This document shows, piece after piece, positions 6,156 to 11,708 of a stretch of DNA of 11,708 nt (the stretch's first letter is position 1; each line of letters starts with the position of its first letter). The stretch lies in NCBI GenBank assembly GCA_964497135.1, contig CAZCDO010000130.1:1-11708 (forward strand), read 5' to 3'. This stretch comes from CAIJXV01 sp964497135. Its GTDB lineage: Bacteria; Verrucomicrobiota; Kiritimatiellia; CAIKKV01; CAIJXV01. The notes under the pieces are model-generated. The model saw only the letters and a program-made list of their open reading frames with translations. It ran no database searches and was not told where the DNA came from. The translations under genes were made by a program, and so were the position numbers.

Positions 6156-7664
6156 TCAGGGAACGGCCACCGGCCGGACCCGAAAAAGACCCGTCTTCAG
6201 GGTCATCAATCCAAAACTCAGCAATCCCACGCCGTAAGCGGCGATGAAGAAGCCGAATACATACTTATGCGCATGGGAATATGCGTTCAGGGCCAGCAGA
6301 CAATAAAGACCCAACCCGATTTCTCCAACGGCCAGCAGGAAATTGGCGTCGACCTGATACCCGGCCACTTTGCTGACCTTGCCGATGCTCCCGCTTTTAG
6401 GGGTCCGCACAAAATCGGATTTGAACCCGATCAACGCTTCGCCGACCGCCAGGGCATTATTTAAACAGAGCCCGGTCCCGGTCACCAGCATGGCCGGAAA
6501 ATGGGCCAGCGAAAACCAGCCCCGTTTCAGGACGATACCGCTGATGGTATACATAAAACACGGTGCCATGGCGCTCAGAGCGATGATCGTCCACAGCACC
6601 GTGATCACCCACCGCCCGCTGGGAACCGGAACCCACAATAAGACCGGAAGGGTCAGGCAACAAACCATCACCATCATCACCGCCACTGAATAATGGGTCA
6701 GGTGCAGAAACGCCTCCAGTTTCTGGCCCCAGGACAGGCGGTTCGACGAAAAAATGGCCGGCATCAGCTTGATCGCCGTTTCCATCGATCCTTTCGCCCA
6801 CCGCCGCTGTTGACTTTTAAAGGCCACCACGTGATTGGGCAATTCAGCCGGGCATTCCAAGTCGAAATCGAACCGGATCCGATACCCCGCCAACTGCACG
6901 CGATAGGACAAATCGAGATCCTCGGTCAAAGTATCCCCTTGCCAACCGCCCACCGCTTCAATCGCGGACTTCCGCCAAATCCCGGCGGTGCCGTTGAAGT
7001 TCATGCACAAGTGGTTGTAACTGCGCGCCCCTTGCTCGGCGGCAAAGTGGCCGTCAATCCCCACGCTCTGGGCGCGGGTCAACCAGTTTTCCAGCCGGTT
7101 CGTATGGCCCCAGCGACCCTGGACACAGGCGACATCGGGGCGGTTGTGGATCAGGGCGACCGTCCGTTTCAGAAATTCACGGGGCACAATGAAATCGGCG
7201 TCAAAAATGGCCATATAGTCGCCTCGGGCTCGGGCCGTGGCGTAGGCCAGGGCACCAGCCTTGAACCCCGTCCGGTTGGGGCGGCGCACCACTTCGATGT
7301 GGATTCCCTGTCCCCGCAGTTCAGCGGCGACCTGGTCCACGATCTCCCGGGTCTCGTCCTGGCTGTCGTCGAGCACCTGGATCTCAAAGGCGTCCCGGGG
7401 ATAGTCGATTTCGGCGGCACTCCGAATCAGTCGCTCCACCACATCTTTCTCATTGTAGACCGGCAGTTGAATCGTCACCAACGGATAGTCCACCGCCGCC
7501 CGTTCCCGGTTAAAGTCCGCGACTTCCTGCTGAATTTGACGGCGCATGCCTTTTTGACGGCGTAAAAAGAGATAGGACATCAGGTAACAATGAGTTCCAT
7601 AAACCATCAAACCCAGACTCCCCAACGCATAAACCCCCAATAGCCCATATTGCCAGACGTTCAT
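6156..7664 (-). CDS. Membrane-embedded glycosyltransferase family 2 (CslA/cellulose-synthase-like)
   Basis: The 502-residue protein has an N-terminal membrane helix (5-33), a cytoplasmic GT-A catalytic domain (about 61-300) and a C-terminal membrane part with four or five helices (about 320-490). Catalytic motifs are in the canonical order: VTIQLPVYNE (63-72), DDS (99-101), DAD (155-157), TEDLD (247-251) and QQRRW (285-289, the QxxRW motif of processive enzymes). This order is typical of beta-glycan synthases such as glucomannan/CslA-type enzymes, which transfer sugars from nucleotide-sugars and may export the chain. The product cannot be deduced. AGGA (7674-7671) lies 6 nt before the ATG. 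An 87-bp gap with a weak promoter candidate separates it from the upstream acetyltransferase gene, so it may be transcribed separately. Confidence 0.92.
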   Translation of the reverse strand: MNVWQYGLLGVYALGSLGLMVYGTHCYLMSYLFLRRQKGMRRQIQQEVADFNRERAAVDYPLVTIQLPVYNEKDVVERLIRSAAEIDYPRDAFEIQVLDDSQDETREIVDQVAAELRGQGIHIEVVRRPNRTGFKAGALAYATARARGDYMAIFDADFIVPREFLKRTVALIHNRPDVACVQGRWGHTNRLENWLTRAQSVGIDGHFAAEQGARSYNHLCMNFNGTAGIWRKSAIEAVGGWQGDTLTEDLDLSYRVQLAGYRIRFDFDLECPAELPNHVVAFKSQQRRWAKGSMETAIKLMPAIFSSNRLSWGQKLEAFLHLTHYSVAVMMVMVCCLTLPVLLWVPVPSGRWVITVLWTIIALSAMAPCFMYTISGIVLKRGWFSLAHFPAMLVTGTGLCLNNALAVGEALIGFKSDFVRTPKSGSIGKVSKVAGYQVDANFLLAVGEIGLGLYCLLALNAYSHAHKYVFGFFIAAYGVGLLSFGLMTLKTGLFRVRPVAVP

Positions 7665-7697
7665 ATCCCATCCTGCTTTCCGCGCGAAAAGGGAATT

Positions 7698-7725
7698 ACT
7701 TTACTCCTTCCAGCCCGTCAATCAA
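7698..7725 (-). promoter_or_regulatory. Weak promoter candidate for the glycosyltransferase gene
   Basis: On the minus strand TTGATT (7725-7720, 4 of 6 consensus) and TAAAGT (7703-7698, 4 of 6) are 16 nt apart, ending 33 bp upstream of the glycosyltransferase ATG. It lies in the only sizeable gap of the minus-strand block. Sequence match alone is weak. Confidence 0.25.
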
Positions 7726-7751
7726 GAACGGAATCGAAAAGAGGAATCTTT

Positions 7752-8720
7752 TTAGGGCTTAACCGGGCGGGAATACATCCCGAATCGGGCCCAGACCGAG
7801 GTCCCCACCTGGGAATACAAGCGCTCCGATAGGGCGTCATTGGTCCAGTCGATGTAGCACCCGGATGCCCCTTGTGCACGAATATGCGTCGCCGCCGCAT
7901 GACACAGCGCAGCCCCTAATCCCCGACCACGCCACGCCTTGGCGATCAGTACCGCCCCGAAACCGCCCAGTTCTTTGCCCAATGTCCCTTCCCAAGCGAG
8001 GTTGGCCCCGCGAAGCCGGCTGCCCGGCGTATAGGTCTGGATGCACCCCACCCCTTCCTCCCCCTTCGAAAAATAAAGCACGTTCCCGGCATCCCCCGCC
8101 TCGACCAGCATCAAATAGGACCGACGCCACGAGGGCGCTTCCCGGACGAGCAGATCGTAAACAACGCCCACCTGGTCTGCCGTCACCACACCGCATTCAA
8201 CCCCGGCCTCCGCCAACCGCGCCGACGCCTCAGCCGGTGGCTGGTAGCCGGCCAACGAACCGTACAAATCCACGGATTCATAATTCCGCACAAATCCCCG
8301 CTTCTCAAAAAAGGCGCGGGCATTCGGCAAATCGTCCGGCACGCCGGACCAAAACCGCCAGACCCCACTCCCCGGCCGCAAAACGTCCCGCCCTTCCGCC
8401 TGGGCCCGTCCCCCGATTTTCCCCAACAGCGCGGTTCCAATCCCCTGCCGCTGATATTGCGGATCGACCAGCAACACCTGCACCGACGCCGCCGAATCCG
8501 CGGTCAGCGCCCCGCGGTCCAGCTCCATCATCCCAAAGCCGATGACGCGCCTCCCGGATTTCACCACCCAGCCATCCCCGGGATTCAAGGTGTTGCGGCC
8601 GGCAATGCGCGGCCATAAGACGCGGTCGGTCACAGAATAACGGTCGGTCAGGACACCGGCCCACAATTCCCGTACGGCCCGATAATCGCGAGCCGGATCG
8701 TATTCGCGTAACCCTTTCAT
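7752..8720 (-). CDS. Double-domain GNAT acetyltransferase
   Basis: The 322-residue protein contains two GNAT folds in tandem. The N-terminal domain has VQVLLVDPQYQRQGIGTALL (80-99) with the acetyl-CoA loop QRQGIG (90-95), then ARAFFEKRGFV (134-144). The C-terminal domain has AVLIAKAWRGRGLGAAL (256-272) with RGRGLG (264-269), followed by GCYIDWTNDALSERLYSQVG (287-306). GNATs move an acetyl group from acetyl-CoA to an amine on a small molecule, peptide or antibiotic; the substrate is unknown. Both CoA loops look intact. The start sits 1 bp after the creatininase stop (TGAGATG), with AAGGGGGG about 7 nt upstream inside the creatininase reading frame, so translation is probably coupled. No signal peptide is present; it should be cytoplasmic. 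Confidence 0.87.
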   Translation of the reverse strand: MKGLREYDPARDYRAVRELWAGVLTDRYSVTDRVLWPRIAGRNTLNPGDGWVVKSGRRVIGFGMMELDRGALTADSAASVQVLLVDPQYQRQGIGTALLGKIGGRAQAEGRDVLRPGSGVWRFWSGVPDDLPNARAFFEKRGFVRNYESVDLYGSLAGYQPPAEASARLAEAGVECGVVTADQVGVVYDLLVREAPSWRRSYLMLVEAGDAGNVLYFSKGEEGVGCIQTYTPGSRLRGANLAWEGTLGKELGGFGAVLIAKAWRGRGLGAALCHAAATHIRAQGASGCYIDWTNDALSERLYSQVGTSVWARFGMYSRPVKP

Positions 8721-8721
8721 C

Positions 8722-9054
8722 TCATCGCCCCCCTTGAAACCGGACCGTGTTCACCCTTTTCCAATACTGGGCCCAAACCGCCGGACCGCGACGATCCCGC
8801 TTGATTTGACGAAGCTGGTCGACCATCCCCTGCGCCCAGATCTCCGCAGCTTTTTCGCCTTTCGCACGGGTGGCTTTTTGCGGCGTTCCAACAGCCATAT
8901 AGGGATGTTCAATCACCCAGCCCAAAGGCAGATGCGGACCATGACTCTCGATGCTCGTCAAAGGAAGCACCGCCACCCGTCCGCTGGCCTTGCAAAGCCG
9001 GGGTAGTGTCCGGTCGGTATTTCGAATCCAGAAGCAGTCGACTTTTGTTTTCAT
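8722..9054 (-). CDS. Creatininase-family protein with large internal deletion (probable remnant)
   Basis: The 110-residue frame joins two ends of a creatininase-type amidohydrolase. Residues 1-45 carry the family N-terminus, ending GRVAVLPLTSIESHGPHLPL (25-44), with the metal-ligand positions Glu36 and His38. From residue 46 on (WVIEHPYMAVGTPQKATRAK) the sequence matches the family C-terminus, continuing GEKAAEIW...LRQIKRDR. Full members are roughly 230-270 residues, so about 130-150 residues are missing. The lost part includes the Asp that normally follows PLG and the later His and Glu metal ligands. The frame is uninterrupted and no stop has appeared. As built, it should not bind the metal pair or act as an amidohydrolase. 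It starts 9 bp after the TIGR03790 stop and ends 1 bp before the GNAT start. Either a recent in-frame deletion or an assembly error could explain it. Confidence 0.75.
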   Translation of the reverse strand: MKTKVDCFWIRNTDRTLPRLCKASGRVAVLPLTSIESHGPHLPLGWVIEHPYMAVGTPQKATRAKGEKAAEIWAQGMVDQLRQIKRDRRGPAVWAQYWKRVNTVRFQGGR

Positions 9055-9063
9055 GGTTGGTTC

Positions 9064-10467
9064 TTATTTTGAGTTTGATGCGATTTCACACGAAAACTCA
9101 ATCTCGGCCCAGGCTTGGCGGCGGATCATGCCGGCTCCGTATGCCACCCCGCGCAGCCGGTGCCGACCCGGCGCCAAATGCGCGGGATCCAGCAAGATCT
9201 CACTCTCCGAACTGCGCGTCCGTAAAGGCACGCCGTCGCAAAGAAAAAGATATTTCGTAAAAATCTCTCCCCCCGACAGGACGGGCGCAACCCGAACGCG
9301 GATCGGCTTCCGTAATACCGGGCCGGACTCCATCCCGCTGAGTCGAAGAGTCTCCGCCCGCCCGGACCACGGCGCCGCCAGGGGATCCCCCAGGATCAAC
9401 ACCTGCAGGGGACATTTGATTGCCAGGGCATACCCTTCGAGAACCGTTACCCCGCGAGCCAGATGCGCAAATAAACGGCCATTCGGGAATTTGGCCGCGA
9501 TCGACATCGGCTCCGTCACCGTTCCAGCCGAGGCGCAGGCCCCGGCCCGAATCCATTCGCTGATCCGGGTTTGCCCGGTTTCTTCGAACGCCGCCCCAAA
9601 ACTCGTCAGGTGATCCCCAATACTCCCGGGCCTCAAATCCAAGGTCCGTGGATCCACTTTCACCCGGCCCGTCATGAGTCCCATGAGGGGGACGGTATTC
9701 GAAGGCCATTGAGACGTGATCTGGACCTTCACGCCCAAGGCTCGCAATTCTTTGGCCGCGCCGGCAAACTGCCAGTCGCGACAAAGGGATCTGACATCCG
9801 CGTTGGTCACAAACCAGACCGCCCCCTCCGGCCGCACCGGGTTGGGCTGGGGATTCCAAGTCCGGACAATTTCCTCACGCGTATTTCCATAGGGTCCCAG
9901 ATAACCCAGCATCATCGCCGGGAGGGGCATGTCCCCCCCCAGCCAATCCTTGAAACTATCCAAGGATTGGGTACCAGAGAGGGTCGCGCCAGGCCGTTCC
10001 GGACCGGCAAAAGCAGGAGAATTCCATTCACCTTTCACCACCTGCTCCCGAGGCGGCGGCTGGTTGCGGACCCAAGTCAACCCGGTGAGGGACATGGATG
10101 GCTGGGTGGTGACCAGCACCGGAAAACCAGCGGAATAGACCCAGGCCAATACATGCCCGTCCAACCGCCGTTCTCGAAGGATGCGATTCACCGGTTCCCA
10201 GATCAAACGGGTAAAATCCTCCGGGGTCATATCATAGACCCCTTCCCGGGCCGGGAGAGGGACCTCGATCGAAATGAGATTGGTCTCGGGCACCTGCCAG
10301 CTCCGGCAATAATCGCGGGCGATCTCCCGCGAATCGGGCGACCGGACGTTTTCGATTACAATGATTTCATGCGGCCCCAAAGCCCATCCCTCCCGAATCG
10401 GGAGCCCCAACAGTCCCAGTCCGCCCAAAATCAGGCGGAACCACCACATGCGTCCAGCGCGCAACAT
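9064..10467 (-). CDS. TIGR03790-type exported protein of unknown function
   Basis: The protein (467 residues from ATG 10467) resembles the TIGR03790 family. Residues 1-30 form a signal peptide (MLRAGRMWWFRLILGGLGLL, then GWA), so it is probably secreted or periplasmic. Recognisable family stretches are EIIVIENVRSPDSREIARDY (34-53), VLAWVYSAGFPV (106-117), MMLGYLGPYGNTREEI (185-200), GSIGDHLTSFGAAF (281-294), GACASAGTVTEP (309-320) and QVLILGDPLAAPW (355-367). A beta-rich tail (about 384-462, including LCDGVPL and APGRHRLRGVAY) looks Ig-like. In-frame ATGs at 10488 and 10530 are possible starts, but a promoter-like TATAGT at 10500-10495 would place transcription start near 10488. That makes 10467, with GAGG 12 nt upstream, the most sensible choice. 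It heads a minus-strand unit with the creatininase and GNAT genes. Confidence 0.8.
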   Translation of the reverse strand: MLRAGRMWWFRLILGGLGLLGLPIREGWALGPHEIIVIENVRSPDSREIARDYCRSWQVPETNLISIEVPLPAREGVYDMTPEDFTRLIWEPVNRILRERRLDGHVLAWVYSAGFPVLVTTQPSMSLTGLTWVRNQPPPREQVVKGEWNSPAFAGPERPGATLSGTQSLDSFKDWLGGDMPLPAMMLGYLGPYGNTREEIVRTWNPQPNPVRPEGAVWFVTNADVRSLCRDWQFAGAAKELRALGVKVQITSQWPSNTVPLMGLMTGRVKVDPRTLDLRPGSIGDHLTSFGAAFEETGQTRISEWIRAGACASAGTVTEPMSIAAKFPNGRLFAHLARGVTVLEGYALAIKCPLQVLILGDPLAAPWSGRAETLRLSGMESGPVLRKPIRVRVAPVLSGGEIFTKYLFLCDGVPLRTRSSESEILLDPAHLAPGRHRLRGVAYGAGMIRRQAWAEIEFSCEIASNSK

Positions 10468-10494
10468 CTGGGAATCGGGCCTCAACATGGTCTT

Positions 10495-10523
10495 ACTATA
10501 AGTGGAGTCCTTTGTGGATGCAA
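10495..10523 (-). promoter_or_regulatory. Candidate promoter for the TIGR03790-creatininase-GNAT unit
   Basis: On the minus strand TTGCAT (10523-10518) and TATAGT (10500-10495, 5 of 6 consensus) are separated by exactly 17 nt. The -35 match is poor. Transcription would start at about 10488, leaving a leader of about 20 nt before ATG 10467. Confidence 0.4.
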
Positions 10524-10605
10524 AGCCCATATTTTCGGGTTCATTCTGGATCAGTGTGGGGCATTGAGGTTCGTGAGTGTTTCAAAGTCATCGAAAGGTG
10601 GGAAT

Positions 10606-10821
10606 GAGACGTCTCACGCAAAGCCGCAGAGCCCGCCAAGGTCAGGGTCGCCGCGAAGAGCCGCCCCGCAACGGGCCGGGGTTTCGCGCCGACCGCTTGC
10701 CATTACACTCGGCTTTCTTCTTCACCGGCGAACCGGCCGCGCGAGGCACGATCCCGTTTCGGGAGCGCTCGTCGCGCGGCCTTTCTTCTTCCTCCGCGTC
10801 TTTGCGAGCTCTGCGTGAAAT
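10606..10821. repeat. Inverted-repeat element of CACGCAAAG type (about 215 bp)
   Basis: The left end has a 10-bp palindrome GAGACGTCTC (10606-10615) running into CACGCAAAGCCGCAGAG. The right end, read on the opposite strand, gives TTTCACGCAGAG, then CTCGCAAAGACGCGGAG. The two arms are therefore imperfect inverted copies of a CACGC-AAAG/GAG pattern, surrounding about 150 bp of GC-rich non-coding sequence. Intergenic elements with such ends occur in many environmental bacterial genomes. It lies between the divergent TIGR03790 and DUF4838 genes and has no transposase. Confidence 0.6.
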
Positions 10822-10921
10822 TCCCTTTCTTACCGGTAAAACAACAATTTCCCACAGCTATGCAAAAAGAGCCTATTTTCGAGTGGTGGTTAAATGAAAA
10901 TTGATGATAGGGTATCGAACC
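10822..10921 (+). promoter_or_regulatory. AT-rich leader of the DUF4838-type gene
   Basis: This 100-bp stretch is clearly richer in A/T than its surroundings and holds a perfect 10-bp palindrome TTACCGGTAA (10830-10839), a possible regulator site. AGGG (10909-10912) lies 9 nt before ATG 10922 and serves as a plausible ribosome-binding site. I cannot name a convincing -35/-10 pair. Confidence 0.35.
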
Positions 10922-11708
10922 ATGAACACCCCCGACCCTCTTATGATTTTTTCCGGAGGACATTGGCATATCCATCTGGTTCCTCCTCCGGCCTCCGATG
11001 AAGTCAGAACTTTTGCCGCCACCGAGCTTCAGGACTATTTGGCCCGACTGGCGGGAACCCCTTTCTCCACGACCGGTCCGGCTCCGAACCTTATTCCGGT
11101 GATCCTGGAGCTCGACTGCAATTCCCAGCTTCCCCAGGATGCCTTCACCCTCACGGTCGGTCCCCAACAAATCCTTTTGAGCGGCACCACCGGACGCGGC
11201 GTGCTCTATGCGGTCTATGCGCTTCTGGAGGAATTGGGGTGTTTGTGGGTCTATCCCACGGAAGCGGAAAGCATTGTACCCCAGAAGGATAGCCTGAGCC
11301 TAAAGTCCGGACAACGCACCGAGTCACCGTCAGTCGCGCATCGCGGACTGGGATTATACGGACTCTACGCGGATACGGTGGAGTTGGGTCGCGAAATGAT
11401 TGATTGGATGGCTAAAAACCGCCTGAACCTCATCCTGACCTCGGCGGATCGTCAGGATGAACCCACCCGAGCGCAAGCCATGCACTGGCCGGAAGTTGCC
11501 GCGGAACTGTTGCCGGAAATCCGGCGGCGCGGGATGATTCTCGAACACAGCGAACACATGACCCATCTATTTTTCCCGCCTGCCCTGTTCGAACAGCACC
11601 CGGAATGGTTTGCGCTGGTCGACGGTCGGCGTCAGTGCCGCCAGATGTGTTTTTCGAATCCCGACGCGGTCGCGTATTTCGCCGAACATCTGGCGGCTTA
11701 TGCCGCCG
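10922..11708 (+). CDS. DUF4838 / alpha-glucuronidase N-terminal-like protein, partial
   Basis: The frame is open for 262 codons to the right edge, so the C-terminus is missing. Residues about 15-125 resemble the non-catalytic N-terminal domain of GH67 alpha-glucuronidases: ATELQDYLARLAG (33-45), ILLSGTTGRGVLYAVYALLE (84-103) and ELGCLWVYPTEAESIVP (104-120). From about 138 (VAHRGLGLYG, then DWMAKNRLNLIL 161-172) it matches the DUF4838 type, with EHSEHMTHLFFPP (208-220), HPEWFALVDGRRQ (226-238) and QMCFSNPDAV (241-250). Such proteins are common in polysaccharide-degrading PVC and Bacteroidota genomes and are thought to act on glycans, but the activity is unproven. No signal peptide is seen from ATG 10922, nor from the in-frame ATG at 10904 (adds six residues), so it may be cytoplasmic. 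Confidence 0.87.
   Translation, partial: MNTPDPLMIFSGGHWHIHLVPPPASDEVRTFAATELQDYLARLAGTPFSTTGPAPNLIPVILELDCNSQLPQDAFTLTVGPQQILLSGTTGRGVLYAVYALLEELGCLWVYPTEAESIVPQKDSLSLKSGQRTESPSVAHRGLGLYGLYADTVELGREMIDWMAKNRLNLILTSADRQDEPTRAQAMHWPEVAAELLPEIRRRGMILEHSEHMTHLFFPPALFEQHPEWFALVDGRRQCRQMCFSNPDAVAYFAEHLAAYAA

Noticed and set aside
6693..7565. 290-codon plus-strand open frame opposite the glycosyltransferase
   Set aside because: The minus strand carries all the GT2 motifs; this frame has no recognisable domain.
7737..7752. Hairpin AAAAGA/TCTTTT just after the GNAT stop as a terminator
   Set aside because: The stem is almost all A/T pairs and has no G/C-rich stem followed by a T-run, so it is unlikely to terminate transcription.
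7865..8545. 226-codon plus-strand frame opposite the GNAT gene
   Set aside because: It is extremely Pro/Arg/Ser-rich low-complexity translation, as expected antisense to a GC-rich gene.
9571..10818. 415-codon plus-strand open frame opposite the TIGR03790 gene
   Set aside because: It is the antisense shadow of a recognisable protein, is rich in Pro/Arg/His/Gly with no family motif, and runs into the 10606-10821 repeat.

Overview
The window is GC-rich, gene-dense bacterial DNA. Its gene families suggest a Gram-negative member of the PVC group (Verrucomicrobiota, Kiritimatiellota, Lentisphaerota or Planctomycetota): a ThuA-like protein, a DUF4838/alpha-glucuronidase-N-like protein, a TIGR03790-type exported protein, a creatininase-family gene, and a large beta-repeat surface protein. 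This placement is inferred from gene content; there is no rRNA or tRNA to confirm it.

Layout: (1) 1-1054, minus strand: N-terminal part of a large secreted beta-repeat protein that runs off the left edge. (2) 1055-1703: a 650-base gap with several extragenic hairpin repeats, one doubtful small ORF, and a duplicated motif in front of the next gene. (3) 1704-6141, plus strand: a ThuA-like protein, a repeat-bearing spacer, then an SLC13-type permease, a lytic transglycosylase, a rhomboid protease and a SOUL-family protein. Two junctions have ATGA stop/start overlaps, and a 169-bp inverted-repeat element lies between the transglycosylase and the rhomboid. (4) 6156-10467, minus strand: an apparent operon of a TIGR03790 protein, a creatininase that has lost its middle, and a double-GNAT acetyltransferase, followed by a separate membrane glycosyltransferase 2. 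The SOUL and glycosyltransferase genes converge with only 14 bp between them. (5) 10468-10921: an intergenic region with a second kind of long inverted-repeat element. (6) 10922 to the right edge, plus strand: the first part of a DUF4838-type carbohydrate-related protein.

Function: the permease, transglycosylase, rhomboid and SOUL genes look like an envelope-oriented transcription unit, but no shared pathway is evident. The ThuA-like and DUF4838 proteins fit a carbohydrate-degrading lifestyle.

I do not see a clear new defence or mobile system. The observations most worth following are the in-frame internally deleted creatininase that keeps translational coupling to its neighbour, the two competing starts of the SOUL protein (exported versus cytoplasmic), the faint caspase-like signature in the TIGR03790 protein, and at least three distinct extragenic repeat families in under 12 kb.
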